A stretch of 64,000 bases of DNA from Pseudaminobacter sp047739745 (GCF_047739745.1 NZ_JBLLVA010000013.1:1-64000); one strand, 5' to 3'. Counted from the stretch's first letter, positions 31,528 to 41,210 are shown. Program-made: numbers and translations. The notes: generated by a model not told the origin, from the sequence alone.

Positions 31528-33312
31528 ATGGCGATGGAGGGTGAGCTCAGGAAACCGGTGACGGTTGCCAACAGGTCGGGCACCGTTTCGCCCTCGCTGT
31601 TGTCCCGGATCACGGTTCCGATGCGCCGCTTTCTCGGGCACCATGTCTTTTCCAGCCTGACGCGGCGCATCCTGTTCCTCAACCTCGCCGGTCTTGCCGT
31701 GCTGGTCGTCGGCATCCTCTATCTGAACACTTTCCGCGACGGGCTGATCGACGCGCGTGTCGAAAGCCTGATGACGCAGGGCGAGATCATTGCCGGCGCC
31801 ATCGCCGCCTCCGCGACGGTCGAAACCGACGCCATCCGCATCGACCCGGAGAAACTGCTCGAATTGCAGGCCGGAGAGAGCCTGGGGCCCGGATCGGATC
31901 AGCTCGACAGCCTCGACTTCCCGATCAATCCGGAACGCGTGGCGCCGGTTCTCAGACGTCTTATCTCGCCGACGCGCACACGCGCGCGCATCTATGACCG
32001 TGACGCCAATCTACTGCTCGATTCGCGCCATCTCTATTCGCGCGGCCAGATCCTGCGCTACGACTTGCCGCCGGTGCAGGAAGAGGACCCCGACATTTTC
32101 GAGCGGATCGAGAAGTTCCTTTCCGGCCTGTTCGGCACAAACGGACTGCCGATCTACAAGGAACAGCCGGGCGGCAACGGCGCGGCATTTCCCGAAGTCA
32201 TGAACGCGCTGACCGGCAGCCCCTCGACGATCGTGCGGGTAAGCGAGCAGGGCGAACAGGTGGTTTCGGTGGCCGTGCCGATCCAGCGTTTTCGTGCGGT
32301 CCTCGGTGTCCTGATGCTGTCGACCGAAGGCGGCGATATCGACAAGATCGTCGCGGCCGAGCGCAAGGCGATCCTGCGCGTCTTCGGCGTCGCGGCGCTG
32401 GTCATGGCCATTCTGTCCATGCTTCTCGCTTCCACCATCGCCAACCCGCTGCGCCGGCTTTCGGCAGCAGCCGTACGTGTGCGCCGCGGCGTCAAGAGCC
32501 GGCAGGAAATTCCGGACTTCTCCGATCGGCAGGACGAGATCGGCAACCTGTCGGTGGCGGTGCGCGACATGACCAACGCGCTTTATGCGCGCATCGAAGC
32601 GATCGAGAGCTTCGCCGCCGATGTCAGCCATGAATTGAAGAACCCGCTGACTTCGCTGCGCAGTGCAGTCGAGACGTTGCCGCTCGCCAAAAACGAGAAT
32701 TCGCGCAACCGGCTGATGGAAATCATCCAGCATGACGTCAAGCGGCTGGACCGCCTCATCACCGACATTTCGGATGCCTCACGTCTCGACGCCGAATTGG
32801 TGCGCGAGGATGCCGGCAGGATCGATCTCGGGAAATTCATCGGCGATCTGGTTTCGGTGTCGCATGAAGTGGGCCGCCACAAGCGCAAGGCCGAGATCGA
32901 GTTCAAGCCGGCAAAGCTGCCGCAGGGCGTGAAGGGCTATTTCGTCCTCGGCCACGACCTGCGGATCGGTCAGGTCATCACCAATTTGATCGACAATGCG
33001 CGCTCCTTCGTTCCCGAAGACACCGGCAGGATCACCATCAGGCTGGAGCGCGCCGGAAAATTCAACATCGTCACCGTGGACGACAATGGTCCGGGCATCG
33101 GAGCCGACGTCGTCGACCGCATCTTCGAGCGCTTTTACACCGATCGGCCGACCAGCGAGGCATTCGGACAGAATTCCGGCCTCGGCCTGTCGATCAGCCG
33201 CCAGATCGTCGAAGCGCATGGCGGCACGCTGACGGCCGAGAACATACCCGGCTCCAAGGCGGGCGAGGCAAGGGGCGCACGGTTTGTGATGACCCTGCCT
33301 GCCGAAGACTGA
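31528..33312 (+). CDS. chvG: Sensor histidine kinase ChvG
   Basis: 594 residues. TM1 near residues 48-70 (ILFLNLAGLAVLVVGILYLN), a periplasmic sensor region to about 285, TM2 near 290-310 (VFGVAALVMAILSMLLASTI), HAMP to about 360, then the H-box FAADVSHELKNPLTSL with the phospho-accepting His, N-box LIDNARSF and G-boxes DDNGPGIG and GLGLSI. In rhizobia ExoR normally contacts the periplasmic part of this kinase. Cognate chvI is 116 bp upstream. Confidence 0.95.
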   Translation: MAMEGELRKPVTVANRSGTVSPSLLSRITVPMRRFLGHHVFSSLTRRILFLNLAGLAVLVVGILYLNTFRDGLIDARVESLMTQGEIIAGAIAASATVETDAIRIDPEKLLELQAGESLGPGSDQLDSLDFPINPERVAPVLRRLISPTRTRARIYDRDANLLLDSRHLYSRGQILRYDLPPVQEEDPDIFERIEKFLSGLFGTNGLPIYKEQPGGNGAAFPEVMNALTGSPSTIVRVSEQGEQVVSVAVPIQRFRAVLGVLMLSTEGGDIDKIVAAERKAILRVFGVAALVMAILSMLLASTIANPLRRLSAAAVRVRRGVKSRQEIPDFSDRQDEIGNLSVAVRDMTNALYARIEAIESFAADVSHELKNPLTSLRSAVETLPLAKNENSRNRLMEIIQHDVKRLDRLITDISDASRLDAELVREDAGRIDLGKFIGDLVSVSHEVGRHKRKAEIEFKPAKLPQGVKGYFVLGHDLRIGQVITNLIDNARSFVPEDTGRITIRLERAGKFNIVTVDDNGPGIGADVVDRIFERFYTDRPTSEAFGQNSGLGLSISRQIVEAHGGTLTAENIPGSKAGEARGARFVMTLPAED

Positions 33313-33315
33313 GCC

Positions 33316-33762
33316 GTGGCCGCCGACAATCTCCACGCCACCGCCCTCGTACTGGGCGAGCGCGGCATCCTGATCATGGGTGCATCCGGTTCGGGCAAGA
33401 CCACGCTGGCGCTCAAGCTCCTTTCACGCGCCAACGCCGCGCACCGTTTTGCCCGGCTCATCGCCGACGACCAGCTTTTCCTGTCTTGCAAGGCAGGGCG
33501 GCTGATCTGCCGGGCTCCCGGAACGATCAGGGGTTTGGCCGAGGTTCGCGGGCTGGGCCTACGGCCGCTCCGTTTCGAGCCCGCCGCGATCGTCGACCTT
33601 CTGGTCAGGCTGGTGCCGGCGAGTGAGGCAGAACGATTTCCCGAACCCGCCACGACGGAACTTGCCGGCTGCCGGCTGCCATGCCTGATGCTGGCCGAAC
33701 GCAATGCGAATGGCGCAGCCCTTGCCATCGACGCCTGGCTTGCCGCACCGCCTTTCGGCTGA
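33316..33762 (+). CDS. hprK: Short-form HPr kinase/phosphorylase
   Basis: 148 residues, a GTG start 3 nt after the chvG stop. It has only the catalytic core: Walker A GASGSGKTTLAL and HRFARLIADDQLFL, then RGLGLRP. The N-terminal domain of the Firmicute enzyme is lacking, as usual in alphaproteobacteria. It phosphorylates or dephosphorylates Ser of HPr. Linkage to chvG and to EIIA/HPr downstream is typical and fits coupling of nutrient state to ChvGI. Confidence 0.92.
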   Translation: MAADNLHATALVLGERGILIMGASGSGKTTLALKLLSRANAAHRFARLIADDQLFLSCKAGRLICRAPGTIRGLAEVRGLGLRPLRFEPAAIVDLLVRLVPASEAERFPEPATTELAGCRLPCLMLAERNANGAALAIDAWLAAPPFG

Positions 33763-33932
33763 GCTCGCTTCGGTATTTCCCGGATGGTGCGGCAAAATGG
33801 GCGTGAATAGGGCGTTTTTGGGCTTGTCAACGCAATGCGTCTGGCCAAGATAGCGCTCCGCTGCCCGGCTTTGGCCGAAGCGGCCATTATAAAATCTGCT
33901 CGTGAACGGGCGATGACGGGAGCCAAAGCAGA

Positions 33933-34334
33933 ATGATCGGACTCGTGCTGGTTACGCACGGTCAACTGGCCGAGGAGTTCCGCAAAGCCGTCGAGCACAT
34001 TGTGGGGCCGCAGGAACACTTCGAAACCGTGGCCATCGGCGCCGACGACGACATGGAGCAGCGCCGCCGCGACATCATCGATGCGGTGGCACGAACCGAC
34101 ACCGGCGCCGGCGTCATCATCCTGACCGACATGTTCGGCGGCACACCCTCCAACCTGTCCATCTCGGTGATGGAATCGGGGCGTGTGGAAGTGATCGCAG
34201 GCATGAACCTGCCGATGCTGATCAAGCTGACGAGCGTTCGCAAGACCGACAACATGGTCCAGGCACTGGACGAAGCGCAGACAGCCGGGCGAAAATACAT
34301 CAATGTCGCCAGCCAATTGTTGAGCAGCAAATGA
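33933..34334 (+). CDS. PTS EIIA(Man)-type regulatory protein
   Basis: 133 residues. The phospho-accepting His is in GLVLVTHGQLAEEF (residue 9), and the fold signature GVIILTDMFGGTPSNLSI is present. There is no membrane EIIC/EIID nearby, so in rhizobia this is a regulatory phosphotransfer protein rather than a sugar importer. Its last codons overlap the HPr start by 4 nt. Confidence 0.93.
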   Translation: MIGLVLVTHGQLAEEFRKAVEHIVGPQEHFETVAIGADDDMEQRRRDIIDAVARTDTGAGVIILTDMFGGTPSNLSISVMESGRVEVIAGMNLPMLIKLTSVRKTDNMVQALDEAQTAGRKYINVASQLLSSK

Positions 34335-34633
34335 GCAGTGCGTCTTTCACCGCCGACGATGGGGAGATCGTCCGGGAGTTCAGGATCATCAACAGGCGTG
34401 GCCTGCACGCACGCGCATCCGCGAAATTCGTACAGACCGCCTCGGATTTCAAGGCCACCGTGAATGTGGAGAAGGACGGCATCAAGGTTGGAGGCACCTC
34501 GATCATGGGCCTGATGATGCTTGCGGCAAGCCCTGGCTGCACGATCACCGTCACGGCCCAGGGGCCACAAGCCGTCCAGGCGATGGATGCACTTGAAGCG
34601 CTGATCACGACACGGTTCGGCGAAGACGCCTGA
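34331..34633 (+). CDS. ptsH: HPr-like phosphocarrier protein
   Basis: 100 residues. The His phosphorylation site is in NRRGLHARASAKF, the Ser site in VGGTSIMGLMML. The EI that feeds it (ptsP-type) is not in this window. With HprK and EIIA it makes the incomplete regulatory PTS of Rhizobiales. Confidence 0.93.
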   Translation: MSSASFTADDGEIVREFRIINRRGLHARASAKFVQTASDFKATVNVEKDGIKVGGTSIMGLMMLAASPGCTITVTAQGPQAVQAMDALEALITTRFGEDA

Positions 34634-34665
34634 CGCCCGCGGACGCCTTCAGTGGACATATACGG

Positions 34666-34681
34666 ATAAAGATTTCTTTAT
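34666..34681 (+). promoter_or_regulatory. Inverted repeat upstream of ahcY
   Basis: ATAAAGA-TT-TCTTTAT, a perfect dyad about 107 nt before the ahcY start. This type of site suits an ArsR-family regulator of S-adenosylhomocysteine/methionine genes known from proteobacteria; no regulator gene is in the window. Confidence 0.45.
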
Positions 34682-34787
34682 ATCCCATTGTCGGCCGAAC
34701 GCCGATCTGTTAGGCACGGCCGCACAAGGCGCCTCAGCGAAATTGCGCGGATGGGCGTCGGCAAACCCGTACGACCGGAGCAAAGCC

Positions 34788-36188
34788 ATGCCTGACAATA
34801 AAGATTATATCATCGCCGACCTATCCCTTGCCGGCTGGGGCCGCAAGGAAATCGAGATCGCCGAGACCGAAATGCCGGGCCTGATGGCCTGCCGCACCGA
34901 ATTCGCCAAGGAGCAGCCGCTGAAGGGTGCGCGCATCACTGGCTCGCTGCACATGACTATCCAGACCGCGGTGCTGATCGAGACACTCAAGGCGCTCGGC
35001 GCCGAGATCCGCTGGGCCTCCTGCAATATCTTCTCCACGCAGGACCATGCAGCGGCAGCAATCGCCGAAAGCGGCATTCCGGTATTCGCGGTCAAGGGCG
35101 AGACGCTCGAGGACTATTGGAACTACACCGACCGCATCTTCCAATGGGCCGACGGCGGCACGTCGAACATGATCCTCGATGATGGCGGCGACGCCACCAT
35201 GTACATCCTGATCGGCGCGCGCGCCGAAGCCGGCGAGGACGTGCTGTCCAACCCGGGCAGCGAAGAGGAAGAAATACTGTTTGCCCAGATCAAGAAGCGC
35301 ATGGCGGCGACGCCGGGCTTCTTCACCAGGCAGAAGGATGCGATCCGCGGCGTTACCGAGGAAACCACCACCGGCGTCAACCGTCTCTACCAGCTTCAGA
35401 AGAAGGGCCTGCTCCCCTTCCCGGCGATCAACGTCAACGACAGCGTTACCAAGTCGAAATTCGACAACAAATATGGTTGCAAGGAATCGCTGGTCGACGG
35501 CATCCGCCGCGCCACCGACACGATGATGGCCGGCAAGGTGGCCGTGGTTTGCGGCTACGGCGATGTCGGCAAGGGCTCGTCTGCTTCGCTGAAGGGCGCC
35601 GGGGCACGAGTCAAGGTGACGGAGGTGGACCCGATCTGCGCATTGCAGGCGGCGATGGACGGTTTCGAAGTGGTAACGCTGGAAGACGCGGCGCCGACCG
35701 CCGACATCGTCATCACCACCACCGGCAACAAGGACGTGATCACGCTCGATCACATGCGCCAGATGAAGGACATGGTGATCGTCGGCAATATCGGCCATTT
35801 CGACAATGAGATCCAGGTGGCGGCGCTGCGCAACCTGAAATGGACCAACATCAAGCCGCAGGTCGACATGATCACGTTTGCCGACGGCAAGCGGATGATC
35901 CTTCTGTCGGAAGGCCGGCTGCTCAATCTCGGCAACGCCACCGGCCATCCGAGCTTCGTGATGTCGGCTTCCTTCACCAACCAGGTGCTGGCGCAGATCG
36001 AGCTCTGGACGAAGCCGGGCGCCTATGAGAACCAGGTCTATGTCCTGCCCAAACATCTCGATGAGAAGGTCGCGCGCCTGCACCTCGACAAGCTCGGCGC
36101 CAAGCTGACCGAACTCAGCAACGAGCAGGCCGCCTATATCGGCGTAACACCTCAGGGGCCGTTCAAGCCGGAACACTACAGATACTGA
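34788..36188 (+). CDS. ahcY: Adenosylhomocysteinase
   Basis: 466 residues from the ATG at 34788. Substrate site ITGSLHMTIQTAVLIETL and SCNIFSTQDHAAAAIA, NAD-binding GYGDVGKGSSASLKGAGARV, VDMITFADGKRMILLSEGRLLNLGNATGHPSFVMS and C-terminal FKPEHYRY are all present. It splits S-adenosylhomocysteine into adenosine and homocysteine, supporting methylation. It ends at a terminator (36217-36246). Confidence 0.97.
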   Translation: MPDNKDYIIADLSLAGWGRKEIEIAETEMPGLMACRTEFAKEQPLKGARITGSLHMTIQTAVLIETLKALGAEIRWASCNIFSTQDHAAAAIAESGIPVFAVKGETLEDYWNYTDRIFQWADGGTSNMILDDGGDATMYILIGARAEAGEDVLSNPGSEEEEILFAQIKKRMAATPGFFTRQKDAIRGVTEETTTGVNRLYQLQKKGLLPFPAINVNDSVTKSKFDNKYGCKESLVDGIRRATDTMMAGKVAVVCGYGDVGKGSSASLKGAGARVKVTEVDPICALQAAMDGFEVVTLEDAAPTADIVITTTGNKDVITLDHMRQMKDMVIVGNIGHFDNEIQVAALRNLKWTNIKPQVDMITFADGKRMILLSEGRLLNLGNATGHPSFVMSASFTNQVLAQIELWTKPGAYENQVYVLPKHLDEKVARLHLDKLGAKLTELSNEQAAYIGVTPQGPFKPEHYRY

Positions 36189-36216
36189 TCCGCGTTAACC
36201 AAACCACCAGATATTG

Positions 36217-36254
36217 AAGCCAGGCGGTTGACTTTCCGCCTGGCTTTCTTTTTG
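36217..36254 (+). terminator. Terminator after ahcY
   Basis: AAGCCAGGCGG, loop of 8, CCGCCTGGCTT, followed by TCTTTTT. Confidence 0.9.
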
Positions 36255-36391
36255 CCCCCGGAGCTTCTTCACGCCGATTCGCGCAACAGGTATGGTGTTG
36301 TGATTCGCAACGCTTTGGGCTCCGGAGACGGGGGTACCGAGGGGCAGGCACCAAGGCGGTCTTGCATTCAGGCGGCGGAGAGGAACAAGAC

Positions 36392-38953
36392 ATGCCGGGG
36401 GAAAACCCGCTGCGCGCGGGAGAGGCCGTTTCCGGCGGCCGGATGGATTCGAACGACGCCGCGGCGCCCGCGAAAAGGCGGCTGCTCGGCTTCCTGCCTC
36501 GTCCGGTCGCGCGCGGACTGCTGGCAATGACCGCCTTGTGCAGCCCGTGGATCGTCAACCTCGCCGTTGCGCAGACCGAGGCGGCGCCGGCACGGCTGCC
36601 TATGAGCACGGTGGAGGTGATGCAGCTCGCCGTCTTCGTCGGCGTCATGGGAGCGGCGCTGCTTTCGGCAATCGCCCTCATTCGCGAGCGCGCCAGGATA
36701 TCGGCCGAGAACGTCGAATTGCGCGCCCGGGTCGCCGATCTCAATGCCACCCTGCAGCGCTCCGAAGCACTGCTCAATTTGCGCGACCAGCGCGTCGTGG
36801 TCTGGGCGGCCGACAACCAGAGACCCGAGCTCGTCGGCTCGCTGCCGACGGAAGCCGGTGCACCGGAGGAACGCCCGGGATTCCTGGCGTTCGGCCGCTG
36901 GCTGATGCCGCGTTCGGCCGCCGCCCTCGACCATGCGTTGGCCGCCCTGCGTGAAAAGGGTGCGGCCTTCGATATTCTGGTCGAATCGCAAACCGGCGCT
37001 CCGCTCGAGGTCCAGGGTCGCAAGACCCCATCGCATGTGCTGGTGCGGTTCACCTCGCTTTCCGAAGCGCATCGGAACCTAGCGCGGCTGAAGCTTGAGA
37101 ACCAGCGCCTGGCCGGCAACTACGAGACCATGCTCCATCTTGTCGATGCATTGAAGCTGCCGTTCTGGCTGCGCGCAGCCGACGGAAAGCTGAAATGGGT
37201 CAACCGCGCCTATGCCGACGCGGTAGAAGCGCCTGACGCCGAGACCGCCATCCGCGAGAGCAGGGAATTTCTCGGAACGCCATCGCGCGAGGCGATAGAA
37301 AAGCACCATCTCACACGTCCGGTTTTCGCGCAGACGCTTTCCACCGTCATCGGCGGCGACCGGCGCGTGTTCACGGTGACCGACTTCGCCGGCGAGGACG
37401 GATCGGCGGGCATCGCCCTCGACATCAGCGGCATCGAAGCACTGCGCGAGGAGTATGAGCGCACCGTGCGCAGCCATGCCGATACGCTGGACCAGCTCAC
37501 CACCGCCGTCGCCATATTCGACCCGCAGGAAAAGCTGCGTTTCTTCAACCACGCGTTTCAGAAACTGTGGGACCTCGACGCCGGCTTTCTGGACAGCAAG
37601 CCCGACAACGCGCTGTTGCTCGACCGCCTGCGCAGCGACGGCAAGCTCGCCGAACAGCCGGAGTGGCGGCGTTTCAAGGAAAATCTCCTCGAAGCCTATC
37701 GCGCGGTCGAATCGCGCGAGCATTGGTGGCACCTGCCCGATGGCCGCACCATTCGCGTCATCGCCAATCCACAACCCAAGGGCGGCGTGACCTGGGTTTT
37801 CGAGAACGTGACGGAGCGGATCGATCTCGAAAGCCGCTACAACGCCGCCGTGCGCATTCAGGGCGAGACGCTCGACAATCTGGCCGAAGGTGTCGCCGTG
37901 TTCGGGTCTGACGGCCGCATCCGCCTTTCCAATCCGGCGTTCGTCACGCTCTGGGGGCTGCCTCCGGAGGCCGTCAATCCGAAGACCCATATTTCGGAGA
38001 TACGCGCCCGTTGCGACGCACTCGCCAAGGACAGCCCCTGGGGCGGGTTCGTTGCCGCCGTCACCGGCTTCGACGACGAGCGACGCGATGGCCGAGGCCA
38101 GGTCGAGCTCGTCAACGGCACGGTGCTGAGCTACGCGCTTGTCCATCTGCCGAACGGACAGGTGATGACGACATTCGTCGACGTCACCGATGGCGTCAAT
38201 GTCGAGCGGGCGCTGAAGGACAAGAACGAGGCTCTGCAAAGGGCCGATCAGTTGAAGAACGACTTCGTCCAGCACGTCTCCTACGAGCTGCGCTCGCCGC
38301 TGACCAACATCATCGGCTTCACCGAATTGCTTTCGCTGCCGGCGACCGGGCCGCTCGCCCCGCGCCAGCGTGAATATCTCGAACATATCGGCTCCTCCTC
38401 CTCGGTGCTGCTCACCATCGTCAACGACATCCTCGATCTGGCGACGGTGGATGCCGGGATCATGGAGCTTGAGATCGGCGAGGTGCGCGTCGACCAGACC
38501 ATCGCGGCGGCGGTCGAACTGATAGCCGACCGGCTCGAGGAACATGGAATCCAGCTTAAGATCGACGCCTCGCAGGCGCCGCGGAATTTCCACGGCGATG
38601 AAACCCGCATTCGCCAGATCCTCTACAATCTCCTGAGCAATGCGGTGAATTATGCGCCCGATGCGAGCACGATTTCGCTCGGTTGCCGACAAACCCCGCA
38701 CGGCGTCGAATTCATGGTTCACGACGACGGGCCCGGCATGACGCCGGACGTGCTCGACACCGTGTTCCGGCGCTTCGAACCGCGGATCAATGGCGGCAGG
38801 CGCCGCGGGGCGGGGCTCGGCCTTTCGATCGTCAAGAGTTTCGTGGAGCTTCACGGCGGCAATGTGCGCATCGAAACCGGTGCGGACCGTGGAACGACGG
38901 TCATCTGCCTGTTTCCGCTGACACCATCGGGCGCGCGCGCCGCCGCCGAATAA
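36392..38953 (+). CDS. divL: Cell-cycle kinase-like protein DivL
   Basis: 853 residues from the ATG at 36392 (GAGGAA upstream). Two hydrophobic segments near residues 45-62 and 75-95, a coiled region, PAS-like domains (about 230-340, 365-470 and 490-600), then a DHp/ATPase module. The H-box reads QHVSYELRSPL with Tyr-631 in place of the phospho-accepting His, the hallmark of DivL. The ATP lid retains NLLSNAVNYA, DDGPGMT and GLGLSI. DivL controls CckA-CtrA signalling in alphaproteobacteria. Location between ahcY and tsaE matches other Rhizobiales. Confidence 0.9.
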   Translation: MPGENPLRAGEAVSGGRMDSNDAAAPAKRRLLGFLPRPVARGLLAMTALCSPWIVNLAVAQTEAAPARLPMSTVEVMQLAVFVGVMGAALLSAIALIRERARISAENVELRARVADLNATLQRSEALLNLRDQRVVVWAADNQRPELVGSLPTEAGAPEERPGFLAFGRWLMPRSAAALDHALAALREKGAAFDILVESQTGAPLEVQGRKTPSHVLVRFTSLSEAHRNLARLKLENQRLAGNYETMLHLVDALKLPFWLRAADGKLKWVNRAYADAVEAPDAETAIRESREFLGTPSREAIEKHHLTRPVFAQTLSTVIGGDRRVFTVTDFAGEDGSAGIALDISGIEALREEYERTVRSHADTLDQLTTAVAIFDPQEKLRFFNHAFQKLWDLDAGFLDSKPDNALLLDRLRSDGKLAEQPEWRRFKENLLEAYRAVESREHWWHLPDGRTIRVIANPQPKGGVTWVFENVTERIDLESRYNAAVRIQGETLDNLAEGVAVFGSDGRIRLSNPAFVTLWGLPPEAVNPKTHISEIRARCDALAKDSPWGGFVAAVTGFDDERRDGRGQVELVNGTVLSYALVHLPNGQVMTTFVDVTDGVNVERALKDKNEALQRADQLKNDFVQHVSYELRSPLTNIIGFTELLSLPATGPLAPRQREYLEHIGSSSSVLLTIVNDILDLATVDAGIMELEIGEVRVDQTIAAAVELIADRLEEHGIQLKIDASQAPRNFHGDETRIRQILYNLLSNAVNYAPDASTISLGCRQTPHGVEFMVHDDGPGMTPDVLDTVFRRFEPRINGGRRRGAGLGLSIVKSFVELHGGNVRIETGADRGTTVICLFPLTPSGARAAAE

Positions 38954-38970
38954 ACCCAGTGGACCGAACC

Positions 38971-40482
38971 ATGCCGGCTTCCGTTCTGGAGCGCTTCCTG
39001 CCCGACGAGGCCGCGACGAACCGGCTGGGCGAAGACCTGGCGCTTGCCCTGCGTCAAGGCGATGTTCTTGCACTCCACGGCGACCTCGGCGCCGGCAAGA
39101 CCACTCTGGCGCGCAGTCTGATCCGCGCGCTGGCCGCCGACGCCGATCTTGAAGTGCCGAGCCCGACCTTCACACTGGTCCAGGCCTATGATGCGCGCAT
39201 TCCCGTGCATCACTTCGATCTCTACCGCCTGTCGTCGGCGGACGAACTGGATGAACTCGGCTTCGAGGATGCGCTCGAACAGGGGATCGCACTGGTCGAA
39301 TGGCCCGAACGGGCCGGAGACCGCCTGCAGGGCAGTCTCGCGCGTATCGAGCTCGTGGAGAATGACGGCGGTCGCCTCGTCCGCATATCGGCGTCCGGCG
39401 GGCTTGGCGAGCGGATCGGCCGATCCTTCGCCATCCGCGATTTTCTCGACGCATCCGGATGGGCCGGCGCCTCTCGCGCATATTTCACCGGCGATGCCTC
39501 CGCCCGCTCTTACGAAATCGTCACACAGGAAGGCGATACACCGCGCGTTCTGATGAACGCACCACGGCTGGTGCTCGGGCCGCCGGTGCGCGACGGCAAG
39601 CCCTATGCCGAGATCGCCCACATCGCGCAGTCGGTCGTCGCCTTCGTGGCAATTGACAAGGCGTTGCGGAACGCTGGTGTGTCCGTACCCGAGATTTACG
39701 CGAAGGATCTCGAAAACGGCTTCCTTCTGACGGAGTATCTCGGCGAAGGGAATTTTCTCAATCGTCAAAACAGGCCGGTTGTCGCGCATTATGCCGCCGC
39801 CGCGCGTCTGCTGGCGATGATGCATGGCACGCCGTGGCCGCAACGGATGGAGGCAGCGACCGGTACCTTCCATGAAGTGCCGCCTTTCGACCGGGACGCG
39901 CTACTGATCGAGGTCGATCTGCTGCTCGACTGGTACTATCCAACCGTTGCCGGTAAGCCGGCCGACAGCGCGCTTCGCGTCGATTTCCGTGAAGTCTGGA
40001 ACAGGGTGCTCGACCGGCTCGATCAAGCCGAGACCAGCCTCGTATTGCGCGATTTCCATTCGCCCAACATCATCTGGCGGGAAGACCGCCAAGGCCACGA
40101 TAAGCTTGGGATTATCGATTTTCAGGATGCGCTGATCGGCCCGGCCGCCTATGATGTAGCGTCTCTTGCAATGGATGCCCGTGTGACCGTCCCCCCCGAA
40201 ATCGAGGCCGAAACCGTCGCGGCCTATGTGGAAGCGCGCCTCGCTGGCGGCCATTTCGACGCCGAAATGTTCGGCGAAGCTTATGCAATCACAGCAGCGC
40301 AGCGCAATTCCAAGATCCTCGGCATCTTCGTGCGGCTCGATCGGCGCGACGGCAAGCCGGCCTACCTGAAGCATCTGCCGCGCATCCGCGCCTATTTGCG
40401 CAGGGCGCTGGCGCATCCGGCACTTGCCGAACTGCGCGATTTTTACCAGCGGCACGATCTCGTCCAGGATGGTGCGATTTGA
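38971..40482 (+). CDS. Fusion: TsaE (t6A biosynthesis) and AmgK-type sugar kinase
   Basis: 503 residues. Residues 1-150 are TsaE: Walker A HGDLGAGKTTLARSL, then PSPTFTLVQAY, HFDLYRL and GIALVEWPERAG. Residues about 160-500 are an aminoglycoside-phosphotransferase-fold kinase like AmgK, with Brenner motif LVLRDFHSPNIIW and Mg loop GIIDFQDALIGPAAYD. AmgK phosphorylates anomeric MurNAc/GlcNAc in peptidoglycan recycling. The following MurU-type gene supports this assignment. TsaE-AmgK fusions are known in alphaproteobacteria, so the fusion is family-typical. Confidence 0.88.
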   Translation: MPASVLERFLPDEAATNRLGEDLALALRQGDVLALHGDLGAGKTTLARSLIRALAADADLEVPSPTFTLVQAYDARIPVHHFDLYRLSSADELDELGFEDALEQGIALVEWPERAGDRLQGSLARIELVENDGGRLVRISASGGLGERIGRSFAIRDFLDASGWAGASRAYFTGDASARSYEIVTQEGDTPRVLMNAPRLVLGPPVRDGKPYAEIAHIAQSVVAFVAIDKALRNAGVSVPEIYAKDLENGFLLTEYLGEGNFLNRQNRPVVAHYAAAARLLAMMHGTPWPQRMEAATGTFHEVPPFDRDALLIEVDLLLDWYYPTVAGKPADSALRVDFREVWNRVLDRLDQAETSLVLRDFHSPNIIWREDRQGHDKLGIIDFQDALIGPAAYDVASLAMDARVTVPPEIEAETVAAYVEARLAGGHFDAEMFGEAYAITAAQRNSKILGIFVRLDRRDGKPAYLKHLPRIRAYLRRALAHPALAELRDFYQRHDLVQDGAI

Positions 40483-41210
40483 CCTCCAAGGACATTGCGA
40501 AAACCGCGATGGTACTCGCCGCCGGGCTCGGCAAACGCATGCGGCCGATCACTAACACGATGCCCAAGCCGCTGGTGAAGATCGCCGGCAAGACGCTGCT
40601 CGACCGCGGGCTTGACAGCCTGGCCGACGTTGGCGTCGAGAAGGCGGTGGTGAATGTCCACTATTTTCCCGAGCAGATCGCCGCTCACGTCTCGCGCCGC
40701 CGCACCCCGACCGTGCTGATTTCCGACGAGAGCGACGGCCTGCTGGATTCGGCCGGCGGCATCGTCAAGGCATTGCCCAAACTCGGTCCGCGGCCGTTCT
40801 ATATAGTGAACGCCGATACGTTCTGGATTGATCGTGGCGAGCCGAATCTGTTACGCCTTGCGCGGACGTGGGATGCCGCGAAAATGGATATTCTGCTGAT
40901 GCTAGCGGATCCGGGCTCGGCCACCGGCCACAGCGGCGGCACCGATTTCCTGCTCGAAGCGGATGGCCGGTTGCGGCGCGCCGCCGGCGCTCCCCAAGGC
41001 CTTATCTACGCCGGCGCGGCGATCGTCAGCCCGCATATTTTCGCAGGCGCCAAGGCCGAGCCGCATTCGCTCAATGTCTATTTCGACCGCGCCATCGGCG
41101 TCGGCCGGCTCCACGGCATGCGCATGGAGGGACACTGGGTCACCGTCGGCACGCCGGAAGCGATCGCGCCGGCCGAAGCGGTGATTGCCGCCGCGGTGGC
41201 GGACGCATGA
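40479..41210 (+). CDS. murU: MurNAc-1-phosphate uridylyltransferase (MurU-like)
   Basis: 243 residues; TTG start overlapping the AmgK stop (TTGA), or a later in-frame ATG at 40509. Nucleotidyltransferase signature AMVLAAGLGKRMRPITNTMPKPLVKI, then VNVHYFPEQI, ESDGLLDSAGGIVKALP and VNADTFWID. In the AmgK/MurU route it makes UDP-MurNAc from recycled sugar, bypassing fosfomycin-sensitive MurA. It overlaps addB by 4 nt. Confidence 0.88.
   Translation: MTSKDIAKTAMVLAAGLGKRMRPITNTMPKPLVKIAGKTLLDRGLDSLADVGVEKAVVNVHYFPEQIAAHVSRRRTPTVLISDESDGLLDSAGGIVKALPKLGPRPFYIVNADTFWIDRGEPNLLRLARTWDAAKMDILLMLADPGSATGHSGGTDFLLEADGRLRRAAGAPQGLIYAGAAIVSPHIFAGAKAEPHSLNVYFDRAIGVGRLHGMRMEGHWVTVGTPEAIAPAEAVIAAAVADA

Noticed and set aside
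34634..34787. Possible SAH riboswitch before ahcY
   Set aside because: I see only a dyad; the known SAH riboswitch architecture is not recognisable and is mostly reported outside alphaproteobacteria.
37079..39073. 664-codon minus-strand ORF
   Set aside because: It is antisense to divL and the tsaE fusion, with no ribosome site and no recognised domain.
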